Below, piece after piece: positions 1 through 7,213 of a stretch of DNA of 17,446 nucleotides. The DNA comes from Flavobacteriaceae bacterium (GTDB lineage Bacteria > Bacteroidota > Bacteroidia > Flavobacteriales > Flavobacteriaceae). The DNA lies in the NCBI GenBank assembly GCA_030834365.1, contig JAURFJ010000018.1, positions 1-17,446 of the forward strand, read 5' to 3'. A program made the translations under genes and the position numbers. Each line of letters starts with the position of its first letter. Within the stretch, counting starts at the first letter, position 1. The notes beneath the pieces were generated by a model that did not search any database, had not been told where the DNA came from, and was given only the letters and a program-made list of their open reading frames with translations.

Positions 1-621
1 AGGGTAAACCTCTTGAAGTCGAGCCACGAGAGCTTTGTATGAGGGGCTAGCATTGGTCGCTGAGAGAATGACCGCTTTTTGGCCAGATGCACTCAATGCA
101 TTCAGTCGAGCGATCACTGCAGTATCAAGGGCATCCCAAGAAACGTCTGACCCAGCAGCTAGGGGCCCTTGAAGCCTGTATTTATCGTAGAGGTTAAGTA
201 CCGAGGCCTGAACCCGAGCATTAGCGCCACCGAAGAGAGAGGCGCGGTCGTTGTTTTCGATCTTGATAGGTCGGCCCTCTCTTGTTTTAACTAAAACAGA
301 GGCAAAATCGTATCCATTTGAAAGGGTTGTGGCATAATAGTTGGCAATACCAGGAACAATTTCATCGGGCTGAATCACATAAGGAATAGACTTCTTTACC
401 GGACCTTCGCAAGCCGCCAAAGTTGCAGCGGCAGTGCTAAAGCCTACGTACTTTAAGAAATCTCTTCTCGAAGTATCCGAGGCCTTTAAGTTAGACTCAT
501 CTTCTAGAAAATCATTCACTGGAAGCGTTTCAGCAAATTCATTTTGCTTTAACTGCGCAACGACCTGATCTTTTTCAGACAGTTCAGCTTCGCTTTTCCA
601 ATAGTTTTTATGTGACGCCAT
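1..621 (-). CDS. actB: Alternative complex III subunit ActB, N-terminal part (molybdopterin-oxidoreductase-like), cut by window edge
   Basis: Only the first 207 codons are present; the gene runs off the left edge. ActB is the periplasmic iron-sulfur subunit of alternative complex III, the quinol-oxidising complex that replaces cytochrome bc1 in many Bacteroidota. It resembles molybdopterin oxidoreductases and in this family normally carries Fe-S clusters but no molybdopterin. Visible here are a start MASHKNYWKSEAEL, a polar stretch to residue 50, a twin-arginine-like motif SRRDFLK at 51-57, a hydrophobic Ala-rich stretch, and a lipobox-like LAAC ending at Cys71. After that, text such as KKSIPYVIQPDEIVPGIANY and VKTREGRPIKIENND is typical of the start of molybdopterin-oxidoreductase folds. 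The motif is internal, as in the 'TAT-variant' N-terminal extension of this family. The ATG lies 22 nt after the actA stop on the same strand, so the two are co-transcribed. No cluster ligands can be judged from this fragment. Family assignment rests on motifs plus the actA neighbour. Confidence 0.9.
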   Translation of the reverse strand, partial: MASHKNYWKSEAELSEKDQVVAQLKQNEFAETLPVNDFLEDESNLKASDTSRRDFLKYVGFSTAAATLAACEGPVKKSIPYVIQPDEIVPGIANYYATTLSNGYDFASVLVKTREGRPIKIENNDRASLFGGANARVQASVLNLYDKYRLQGPLAAGSDVSWDALDTAVIARLNALSASGQKAVILSATNASPSYKALVARLQEVYP

Positions 622-643
622 AATCAGTTAGGATTCCGAGTAA

Positions 644-1960
644 TTAATAGTGGCATTTACCACATTCAAGTCCGCCCATTTGAGCGGCAGTCAATTCTTT
701 AACTCCGTATTTCTGTGAAAGCTCTTCGTGAATCTTTTCGTAATACGGATTCGTCGTCAACTGCACATTGGTTTCTCTGTGACAGTTGATACACCAGCCC
801 ATGGTTAAAGGAGCATGCTGATACATTATTTCCATCTCCTCGACTGGACCGTGGCACGTCTGGCACTCTACCCCGGCCACACTGTAATGCTGTGCGTGAT
901 TGAAGTAAACAAAGTCTGGAAGGTTGTGAATGCGTACCCACTCTACTGGTTGAGATTCACCGGTGTAACTCTGAGTCTCTTCATCCCATCCAACGGCCTT
1001 ATATAGTTTTTTAATCTCTCCCGTATAAAACTCGTTGGTATAACCGTTGGCCAAATCTTCTGCAGAAGGACCCTCTGGGTTGCCCTTATACTCGTAAATC
1101 GATTTGTGGCAATTCATACACACATTAAGCGACGGTATCCCTGAGTGTTTAGAGACACGCGCCGAGCTGTGGCAATAGGTACATTCAATCTTATTGTCTC
1201 CTGCGTGAATTTTGTGCGAGTAATGTATAGGTTGAACCGGAGCATAGCCCTGATCTATACCTACTTGCATCATATAAGCGTAGGCGAAATAGGCACTGGC
1301 TAGAAGCAGAACAATTACAGAGACAAAAACCAAAAACTGATTCTGAACAAAAGCCTTCCAAATGGGTGTGCGCGCGGCACGTTCTTGAATTTCAACTCCA
1401 TTAGCTGAAGCGATTTGCCTTAAGGTTTTATTGACCAAGTAAAGCATAGCAATAAGCACGATCAGTACAAAAGAAAGAACGGCTAATACAAGGTCATTAG
1501 AGCTCGAATTACCTTCAGAAGCGGCTACCGATTGAACGGCAGTAGCAGCGGCCACCGGGGCAGCAGGGGGCGGAGCAGCTGTATAGGCTAGAATATTATC
1601 TATATCTGCATTGGAGAGTGTAGGAAAGGCGGTCATGGCCGCTTTGTTGTATTCGTTGTAAATGCGATTGGCATAATCGTCCCCAGCTGCGATCATACCT
1701 GCACTATTCTTAATCCAAGCGTAAAGCCATTGCTTGTCTAACCCTTCGTCATCGTAAAGGCGCTGCTCTACATTAGCCAGAGCGGGACCAGTCATCTTGC
1801 GATTTAGGGCGTGACAAGCGGCGCAGTTTTGATTGAACAGCTGTTTCCCTTTTGCAGGGTCTCCTGCAGCCTCGGCATCTTGGGCCAACGAAGGAGTTAT
1901 TATCAGCGCAAAGAGCAGCGCCGAGAAAATAGTTGAAAGGCGGCTAGGTATAACTTTCAT
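644..1960 (-). CDS. actA: Alternative complex III subunit ActA: monohaem plus pentahaem cytochrome c membrane protein
   Basis: A 438-residue c-type cytochrome with six CxxCH haem sites. It should pass electrons from quinol oxidation in alternative complex III to a cytochrome c or oxidase. Order: signal peptide (1-26, ending SLAQ); a monohaem cytochrome c domain with CAACH at 46-50 and a probable Met ligand at M109 (MTAFP); an Ala/Pro-rich linker (129-148); a membrane helix (about 156-177); a short basic loop; a second membrane helix (about 208-231); then a pentahaem domain with CTYCH 260-264, CMNCH 281-285, CQTCH 366-370, CINCH 390-394 and CGKCH 433-437, one residue from the C-terminus. This predicts both haem domains outside the cytoplasm, tied by a helical hairpin. 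The pentahaem part matches ActA; the N-terminal domain is an added monohaem module. It is first in the operon and 22 nt ahead of actB. It is divergent from the SPOR gene, with 183 bp between them. Confidence 0.92.
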   Translation of the reverse strand: MKVIPSRLSTIFSALLFALIITPSLAQDAEAAGDPAKGKQLFNQNCAACHALNRKMTGPALANVEQRLYDDEGLDKQWLYAWIKNSAGMIAAGDDYANRIYNEYNKAAMTAFPTLSNADIDNILAYTAAPPPAAPVAAATAVQSVAASEGNSSSNDLVLAVLSFVLIVLIAMLYLVNKTLRQIASANGVEIQERAARTPIWKAFVQNQFLVFVSVIVLLLASAYFAYAYMMQVGIDQGYAPVQPIHYSHKIHAGDNKIECTYCHSSARVSKHSGIPSLNVCMNCHKSIYEYKGNPEGPSAEDLANGYTNEFYTGEIKKLYKAVGWDEETQSYTGESQPVEWVRIHNLPDFVYFNHAQHYSVAGVECQTCHGPVEEMEIMYQHAPLTMGWCINCHRETNVQLTTNPYYEKIHEELSQKYGVKELTAAQMGGLECGKCHY

Positions 1961-2023
1961 AAACTCTCAATTAGACAAAATGTCGTACAAAAAAGACCAC
2001 TAATGATCCTGTTTAAAGTGGCA

Positions 2024-2031
2024 CAAAAATA
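2024..2031 (-). promoter_or_regulatory. Candidate promoter -7 element for actA
   Basis: Read on the minus strand this is TATTTTTG, a full match to the Bacteroidota -7 consensus TAnnTTTG, 63 nt upstream of the actA start. No TTTG sits at the usual spacing of about 19; the nearest, in GGTTTGGGGG, is about 25 nt upstream. The call rests on the -7 element and position only. Confidence 0.35.
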
Positions 2032-2131
2032 AGGCCAAGGGAGGTTAAAAAAAAGCCCCCAAACCGCATAATTCAATTTATTTTTATTCTAAATAATTAA
2101 ACTGTTTAAGCGCTGAATTTTTGAAGAACAC

Positions 2132-2139
2132 TATCTTTA
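2132..2139 (+). promoter_or_regulatory. Possible -7 element just ahead of the SPOR gene
   Basis: TATCTTTA matches seven of eight positions of the TAnnTTTG -7 consensus and ends 4 nt before the ATG. If used, the transcript would begin at or very near the start codon. No TTTG lies at the expected upstream spacing, so the call is weak. Confidence 0.25.
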
Positions 2140-2143
2140 CCTC

Positions 2144-2590
2144 ATGCTCAAGGCTCAGACAACGGTGATCATTCGACTTCTAAACTTAGGTTTGTTTTTG
2201 CTATTGCCTGCGGTGTTATTTGCTCAAGATCAAGAGCTTAATTCGGAGGCGGTACCCCATAATAAGCAGGCTAAAAAGAAAGAGAAATACCAGCTGATGG
2301 CCGACATTTATGCCGATTATTTGAGAGCTCTACCCGATTATCAAATTCAATTGGGTTTCGGAACCCTTGAACAAGCCAACAAAGTGATAAAAGATTTTCG
2401 CGCTCTCGCCGATCGAGATCCGCTTTTCTTCCCGAATAAAGAATTGAAACTGACATTTGAGTCGCCCACTTACCGCGTAAGACTTCAGTATTTCGCTGAC
2501 CGCATCGAAGCGGAAAAGGCATTTTCTGAATTGCGAAAAATCTTTCCTTCTGCCTTGATACTGCAGCCCGGTAGTCGCGAAATAAATTAG
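2144..2590 (+). CDS. Secreted SPOR-domain protein
   Basis: A 148-residue protein with a clear signal peptide: hydrophobic core at about 8-26 and likely cleavage after LFA (27) before QDQ. A Lys/Gln-rich linker (about 36-50) follows, then a C-terminal domain (about 62-142) whose pattern (QLGFGTLEQANKVI ... YRVRLQYFADRIEAEKAFSEL) has the repeated beta-alpha units with 'A..' helix phasing seen in SPOR domains. SPOR domains bind denuded peptidoglycan glycan strands, often at the division site, so an envelope or cell-wall role is inferred. The exact function is unknown. From memory, small SPOR proteins beside the act operon and infB occur in other Bacteroidota, but I could not check this. The gene is divergent from actA, and its TAG stop overlaps the infB stop on the opposite strand. 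The start is the only ATG that keeps the whole signal peptide. Confidence 0.75.
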   Translation: MLKAQTTVIIRLLNLGLFLLLPAVLFAQDQELNSEAVPHNKQAKKKEKYQLMADIYADYLRALPDYQIQLGFGTLEQANKVIKDFRALADRDPLFFPNKELKLTFESPTYRVRLQYFADRIEAEKAFSELRKIFPSALILQPGSREIN

Positions 2591-5274
2591 AGCTTTTTCT
2601 GAACAGCCACTTCGCTATAGGCCTCCAGTTGATCCCCAATCTCGATATCGTTGTAGTTCTTAATCTGCAAACCGCAATCGTATCCCTTGGCTACTTCTTT
2701 AGCATCGTCTTTGAAGCGCTTTAGCGATGAAAGTTCGCCATCGTGGATGACGACGCCTTCGCGAATGATTCGAATCCTAGAGTTTCTAAAGAGTTTGCCT
2801 GACAATACCATACAGCCGGCAATGGTTCCGATCTTAGAAATCTTGAACGATTCACGAATCTCAGCTGTTCCACTGATCTCTTCTTTCATCTCTGGGCTAA
2901 GCATGCCCTCCATGGCCTTTTTAATGTCGTCAATCGCGTCGTAAATGATAGAATAAGTGCGCACATCGACCTCTTCTCTCTCGGCGATAGTACGTGCATT
3001 ACCCATGGGACGCACATTGAATCCAATGACTACTGCCGAAGAAGCACTAGCTAATAAGACGTCTGATTCGGTAATTGCACCAACGCCCTTGTGGATAATT
3101 TTAACCTGTATTTCTTCAGTAGATAGCTTCTGAAACGAGTCGCTCAGTGCCTCCACAGAACCGTCTACGTCACCTTTTAAAATGATGTTTAGTTCTTGGA
3201 AGTCTCCAATGGCAATACGTCTTCCTATTTCGTCTAGTGTCAATTGACGCTGAGCTCTAACACTCTGTTCGCGCTGCAATTGCATGCGCTTCAGGGCGAT
3301 TTGCTTGGCTTCTTTCTCGTCCTCGAGCACCACGAACTTGTCACCGGCTTGAGGAGCTCCGTCTAATCCTAAAATCGATATAGGGGTAGCCGGATCAGCT
3401 TTTTTAACCGCGTTTCCGCGTTCGTCTTGCATAGCTTTGACCTTACCGCTAGAGGTTCCGGCCAAAACAAAATCACCGATGGAGAGCGATCCGTTTTGAA
3501 TCAAAACTGTCGATACGTATCCCCTTCCCTTATCTAGGAAGGCCTCAACAACGGTACCGGTAGCTTTGCGATCAGGGTTAGCCTTGAGCTCGAGCAATTC
3601 AGCCTCCAACAAAACTTTCTCCAGTAACTCGTTAACGCCCAAACCGGTTTTAGCCGATATGTCTTGCGATTGGATCTTACCGCCCCAATCTTCTACAAGC
3701 AGATTCATACCAGCAAGTCCTTCTTTAATTTTTTCTGGATTAGCCTCTGGCCTGTCGACCTTGTTGATGGCAAAAATTATAGGCACTCCAGCTGCTTGAG
3801 CGTGAGCGATGGCCTCTTTGGTCTGAGGCATTATATTGTCGTCTGCAGCGATTACAATAATCACAATGTCGGTGACCTGAGTACCTCTAGCACGCATGGC
3901 GGTAAAGGCCTCGTGACCGGGAGTATCTAAAAAGGTTAAGCGCTGTCCGTTTTCAAGCGTAACTGAATAGGCGCCAATATGCTGGGTAATTCCACCGCTC
4001 TCGCCTGCGATCACATTCTCTTTTCGGATGTAATCCAAGAGAGAAGTCTTTCCATGATCGACGTGTCCCATTACCGTAACGATGGGAGCCCTCGGCTTCA
4101 GCGACTCGGGCGAATCTTCGATTGTTGATGTCAGATTTTCTTCGAGCTCGGTTTGAACAAACTCCACTTCAAAGCCAAATTCTTCAGCCACAATTGAAAG
4201 CGTTTCGGCATCCAAGCGCTGGTTAAGCGTCATCATGATCCCCAGTGACATACACGCAGAAATGATCTGAGTGGTCGACACATCCATCATGGTCGCCACC
4301 TCGTTGACCGTAACGTACTCAGTAACCTTAAGAATTTTACTGTCTAACTCTTGCTGCTCAAGTTCTTTATCAGACTGCTGCTTATGCAGGTCTCTTTTCT
4401 CTCGGCGATACTTCGCTCCTTTACCCTTAGAGCTCTTCCCTTGAAGCTTTTCTAGGGTCTCACGCACCTGACGTTGCACCTCTTCCTCACTGGGCTCGGC
4501 GCGTACGACCGGAGTCTGTTTTCCCTTTGCAGCCTGATTGCGCTGATTGGTGTCGTTCTTGTCGTTTAAAATGCGCTTGCGTTTGCGCTTGCGATCTGCA
4601 TTCTGCGCAGCAGATCCGGCTGCTGTCTCTTTCTTTTTCTTCTCAAACTGCGAGAGATCTACAGTCGTCCCTGTGAGTTTTGGGCCCGACAGCTTCTGGT
4701 ACTGTGTCTTAAATTGGTCTGAGGCCGGCTCTTCTGCTTTTGGAGCTTCATTCACCTTAGCAATAGCTTCAGTAGGCGCAGCTTCAGCCGCCACATCTGC
4801 TGTACTTACCACTTCGGTTTCTGCAGAATCTGTTTTTGTTTCAGGAGCTGCAACCTCTACCTCTTTAGCCGGTTCAATTACTGCCTTCTCAGCGGGGGCA
4901 GCAGCTGGTTTTTGAGGCTCAAGATCAATTATACCAACCGTTTTCGGCTTTTCTAAACTGCTCTTAGCCTTGATAAGCTCGTTGTCTTTCTTCTCTTTGG
5001 CTTGACGCTTCTCTTCTTGCTCTTTTTCAATTTGCTGAAGCAATGCCTCTTTTTCTTTGCGCTTCTCTTCGCTCACCTCTTGAGAGGCTGCCTTCTTCGA
5101 CATATCTGTCTGAAACTCGTCCAAGAGTACTTGATACACCTCTCCACTAATTTTAGTGGTTGGGCGGGCCTCAATCTCATGACCTTTCTCCTTGAGATGC
5201 TCTACTGCACGGTCGAGGGAGATATTGAGTTCTCGAAGTACTTTGTTTAATCGTATGGTTTCTAATTCAGACAT
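2587..5274 (-). CDS. infB: Translation initiation factor IF-2
   Basis: An 895-residue GTPase that places initiator tRNA in the ribosomal P site and promotes subunit joining. The N-terminus (1-50, LNKVLRELNISLDRAVEHLKEKG) is the small IF2_N-type helical domain. Residues about 60-310 are a low-complexity, charged Ala/Glu/Lys/Pro-rich linker with a basic cluster near 228-234 (RKRKRKR). A second IF2_N-like segment (about 316-370) precedes the G domain: G1 GHVDHGKT 403-410, GGITQHIGAY as switch I region, G3 DTPGHE 450-455, G4 NKVD 504-507, G5 SAKTG 540-544. The beta-barrel domain II, domain III and C-terminal fMet-tRNA-binding domain follow (ending EAYSEVAVQKKL). The length and long linker are usual for Bacteroidota. 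It is the last gene of rimP-nusA-infB, 57 bp after nusA. No Shine-Dalgarno sequence precedes the ATG. Confidence 0.98.
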   Translation of the reverse strand: MSELETIRLNKVLRELNISLDRAVEHLKEKGHEIEARPTTKISGEVYQVLLDEFQTDMSKKAASQEVSEEKRKEKEALLQQIEKEQEEKRQAKEKKDNELIKAKSSLEKPKTVGIIDLEPQKPAAAPAEKAVIEPAKEVEVAAPETKTDSAETEVVSTADVAAEAAPTEAIAKVNEAPKAEEPASDQFKTQYQKLSGPKLTGTTVDLSQFEKKKKETAAGSAAQNADRKRKRKRILNDKNDTNQRNQAAKGKQTPVVRAEPSEEEVQRQVRETLEKLQGKSSKGKGAKYRREKRDLHKQQSDKELEQQELDSKILKVTEYVTVNEVATMMDVSTTQIISACMSLGIMMTLNQRLDAETLSIVAEEFGFEVEFVQTELEENLTSTIEDSPESLKPRAPIVTVMGHVDHGKTSLLDYIRKENVIAGESGGITQHIGAYSVTLENGQRLTFLDTPGHEAFTAMRARGTQVTDIVIIVIAADDNIMPQTKEAIAHAQAAGVPIIFAINKVDRPEANPEKIKEGLAGMNLLVEDWGGKIQSQDISAKTGLGVNELLEKVLLEAELLELKANPDRKATGTVVEAFLDKGRGYVSTVLIQNGSLSIGDFVLAGTSSGKVKAMQDERGNAVKKADPATPISILGLDGAPQAGDKFVVLEDEKEAKQIALKRMQLQREQSVRAQRQLTLDEIGRRIAIGDFQELNIILKGDVDGSVEALSDSFQKLSTEEIQVKIIHKGVGAITESDVLLASASSAVVIGFNVRPMGNARTIAEREEVDVRTYSIIYDAIDDIKKAMEGMLSPEMKEEISGTAEIRESFKISKIGTIAGCMVLSGKLFRNSRIRIIREGVVIHDGELSSLKRFKDDAKEVAKGYDCGLQIKNYNDIEIGDQLEAYSEVAVQKKL

Positions 5275-5319
5275 ATAGTATGATTCGTCTAGTGTTTTTT
5301 AAAGGCGGAGGTACAGCTA

Positions 5320-5327
5320 CAAATATA
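5320..5327 (-). promoter_or_regulatory. Candidate internal promoter -7 element for infB
   Basis: On the minus strand this reads TATATTTG, a perfect TAnnTTTG element, in the 57-bp nusA-infB gap and 45 nt upstream of the infB start. The expected -33 TTTG is not at the usual spacing; a TTTG in the nusA tail (GAATTTGAAGAG) is only 12 nt away. It may be a secondary promoter. Confidence 0.35.
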
Positions 5328-5331
5328 AAAG

Positions 5332-6564
5332 TTACTCTTCAAATTCGGATTTTAGTATTCTAACCACCTCACGTACAGTCTCTTCTTCGAGATCTGTTCG
5401 CTTAATTAAGTCTTCTATATCAAGTTCTAAGACGCTGCGGGCCGTGTCTAAACCGATCTTCTTGAACTCTTGAATGATCCAAGCGTCAATTTCATCTGAG
5501 AACTCGGTAAGCTCAACATCTTCTTCGACACCTTCTCTAAAGACGTCGATTTCGTAACCCGTTAGTTGCCCAGCTAATCTAATGTTGTGCCCGCTTCTTC
5601 CGATCGCCTTTGAAACCTCCTCGGGCTTCAAGTAGACCTGAGCAGTCATGTTCTCATCGTTCAATTTAACCGAGCTCACCTTGGCGGGGCTAAGAGCTCT
5701 AGTGACTAGCAATTGCTTGTTGTTGGTCCAGTTTATGACGTCAATATTTTCGTTGCCTAATTCGCGAACAATGCCGTGAATTCTAGACCCTTTCATACCC
5801 ACACATGCTCCAACAGGATCAATGCGATCGTCGTACGAATCAACGGCTACTTTTGCTTTTTCACCAGGAATTCGAACAGCTTTTTTGATGGTAATTAGTC
5901 CGTCGAAGACCTCTGGAATCTCTTGGAAGAACAATTGCTCCAAGAACTTAGGAGAGGTTCGCGACATTATAATGGTAGGCTTGCTACCTTTTAACTCTAC
6001 GCTTTCAATCACTCCTCTTACGTTGTCTCCTTTGCGGAAAAAGTCCGATGGAATCTGACGGTCTTTTGGCAAAATGATTTCATTGCCCTCATCGTCAAGC
6101 AAGATAATAGCTTTGTGGCGGATGTGGTGAACCTCAGCCGTAAAGAGCTCCCCTTCTAGATCTTTAAATTGCTTGTAAATAGTGGTGTTGTCGTGTTCTT
6201 GAATTTTAGCGACCAAATTCTGTCTTAAAGCCAGAATAGAACGGCGTCCAAGATCGATAAGCTTCACTTCTTCAGAAACGTCTTCACCCACTTCAAAATC
6301 AGGCTCTATTTTGCGGGCCTCCGAAAGCGAAATTTCTTCGTTTTCATCCTCAACCATTCCGTCATCAACAACAACCCGATTACGCCATATCTCCAAATCA
6401 CCCTTGTCTGGGTTGATGATAATATCGAAGTTGTCGTCTGAACCAAATTTCTTTTTAAGCGTATTTCGGAACACCTCCTCAAGAATCGCCATTAGGGTTA
6501 CTCGATCGATAAACTTATCGTCTTTAAACTCCGAAAATGATTCTATAAGTGCTAAATTTTCCAT
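5332..6564 (-). CDS. nusA: Transcription termination/antitermination factor NusA
   Basis: A 410-residue protein that binds RNA polymerase and nascent RNA, modulating pausing, termination and antitermination. Domains in order: N-terminal RNAP-binding domain (1 to about 125; FRNTLKKKFG, IDLGRRSILALRQNL); S1 RNA-binding domain (about 133-200; GELFTAEVHHIRHKAIILL, ending TIIMSRTSP); KH1 (about 228-290) with the DRIDPVGACVGMKGSRI signature at 246-262; KH2 (about 302-345) with AIGRSGHNIRLA at 320-331. The C-terminus (about 352-410) is a single helical, helix-hairpin-helix-like segment rich in acidic residues (IGLDTARSVLELDIEDLI). It lacks the paired acidic repeats of the longer E. coli protein, as expected for Bacteroidota. 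The gene starts 9 nt after rimP, indicating tight co-transcription. Confidence 0.98.
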   Translation of the reverse strand: MENLALIESFSEFKDDKFIDRVTLMAILEEVFRNTLKKKFGSDDNFDIIINPDKGDLEIWRNRVVVDDGMVEDENEEISLSEARKIEPDFEVGEDVSEEVKLIDLGRRSILALRQNLVAKIQEHDNTTIYKQFKDLEGELFTAEVHHIRHKAIILLDDEGNEIILPKDRQIPSDFFRKGDNVRGVIESVELKGSKPTIIMSRTSPKFLEQLFFQEIPEVFDGLITIKKAVRIPGEKAKVAVDSYDDRIDPVGACVGMKGSRIHGIVRELGNENIDVINWTNNKQLLVTRALSPAKVSSVKLNDENMTAQVYLKPEEVSKAIGRSGHNIRLAGQLTGYEIDVFREGVEEDVELTEFSDEIDAWIIQEFKKIGLDTARSVLELDIEDLIKRTDLEEETVREVVRILKSEFEE

Positions 6565-6573
6565 GATCAGGGA

Positions 6574-7044
6574 TTAAAAAATTAGTTCTATTTGTGCATT
6601 AATTATTTGGTCAAATTCAATTTGTTGTTCACATTCAACAGTTGTTTTACCCTTGCCTACAGGCTTGGGCTGTCGTTCTTTCCATCTCAAAGTAATCAAT
6701 TGATCACTAATTGATGTGAATTCGCCTTTAAAACTACCCTCAGCAGTATCAATCTTTAAGGTTCTGCCCAGGTGCTGTTTAAACTGTCTCAGATGCTTTA
6801 AGGGAGCGGTAGCTCCGGCTGATAACACGTCGAGTGAAAAATCATACTTCTCTCGATCTAGGTGATGTTCGATAGCCCTAGAGACCTCAACACAATCGTT
6901 GACGTTGACTCCGTTGTCTCCATCTACAACTACGCGCACACTAAGGTCGGCGCCTATATTGAGTTCGATCAAAAAGAGATCTGGACGCTCTTCAAAAAAA
7001 GCATCTAAAAGCACACTAACCTCTTTTCTAAACGTTTCACTCAT
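6574..7044 (-). CDS. rimP: Ribosome maturation factor RimP
   Basis: A 156-residue protein needed for assembly of the 30S subunit. The N-terminal alpha/beta domain contains IELNIGADLSVRVVVDGDNG followed by VNDCVEVSRAIEHHLDRE, the typical RimP pattern in which a strand ending in D-x-D-x-G precedes the 'C...SR.....LD' helix. The segment DVLSAGATAPLKHLRQFKQHLGR corresponds to the family's E-V-S-S-x-G-x-x-x-P-L signature, slightly diverged (Leu for the first Ser). The C-terminal part (about 105-156) is the SH3-like domain. Its place directly before nusA and infB confirms the identity. It is preceded by a tRNA and two hairpins on the same strand; the nearer hairpin ends 11 nt before the ATG. Confidence 0.95.
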   Translation of the reverse strand: MSETFRKEVSVLLDAFFEERPDLFLIELNIGADLSVRVVVDGDNGVNVNDCVEVSRAIEHHLDREKYDFSLDVLSAGATAPLKHLRQFKQHLGRTLKIDTAEGSFKGEFTSISDQLITLRWKERQPKPVGKGKTTVECEQQIEFDQIINAQIELIF

Positions 7045-7055
7045 AATACAGTAAC

Positions 7056-7083
7056 AAAAGAGGGGACTGCTGTCCCCTCTTTT
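7056..7083 (-). terminator. 12-bp hairpin with U-rich 3' arm between tRNA-Gln and rimP
   Basis: A perfect inverted repeat: AAAAGAGGGGAC at 7056-7067 pairs with GTCCCCTCTTTT at 7072-7083 around a 4-base loop. On the minus strand the 3' arm ends in four U residues, so it can act as an intrinsic terminator for the tRNA transcript. It lies 11 nt before the rimP start. It could equally be a partial terminator or a 5' structure of the rimP mRNA. The repeat is symmetrical, so it would fold on either strand, but no plus-strand gene ends here. Confidence 0.7.
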
Positions 7084-7092
7084 AAGCTCTTC

Positions 7093-7112
7093 GAGCGCTC
7101 CAAAGAGCGCTC
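7093..7112 (-). repeat. Inverted/direct repeat GAGCGCTC-N4-GAGCGCTC
   Basis: Two copies of the self-complementary octamer GAGCGCTC (7093-7100 and 7105-7112) are separated by CAAA. As RNA they form an 8-bp GC-rich stem with a tetraloop. The repeat lies 12 nt past the 3' end of the mature tRNA-Gln and could mark 3' processing or assist termination with the neighbouring hairpin. Confidence 0.6.
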
Positions 7113-7124
7113 ATGAAAAAGATG

Positions 7125-7196
7125 TTGGCCTACAAGGACTCGAACCTTGAACGACTGAACCAAAATCAGCTGTGTTACCAATTACACCATAGGCCA
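7125..7196 (-). tRNA. tRNA-Gln (anticodon UUG)
   Basis: The minus strand folds into a complete cloverleaf. The 7-bp acceptor stem pairs TGGCCTA (7190-7196) with TAGGCCA (7126-7132). The D arm is GTG-TAATTGGTAA-CAC. The anticodon arm is GCTGA-TTTTGGT-TCAGT, with anticodon TTG at 7161-7163, which reads CAA (Gln). A short CGTT variable region follows, then the T arm CAAGG-TTCGAGT-CCTTG. The discriminator is A (7125). The following bases are CAT, so CCA is not encoded and must be added. A good promoter stands upstream, and the rimP-nusA-infB genes follow on the same strand. Confidence 0.96.
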
Positions 7197-7213
7197 TTAC
7201 TCAATCGAGGCTG

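Noticed and set aside
815..1006. Plus-strand and minus-strand short frames inside actA
   Set aside because: They overlap the haem-binding coding region in other frames and have no domain or promoter support.
2047..2060. Terminator: GGGGGC followed by eight T on the minus strand
   Set aside because: No complementary GCCCCC arm exists upstream on that strand, so no hairpin forms; no minus-strand gene ends there.
4547..4915. 122-codon plus-strand open frame opposite infB
   Set aside because: It is a shadow of the low-complexity IF-2 linker (Ser/Ala/Phe-rich mirror of Glu/Ala/Lys codons) with no start context or recognisable domain.
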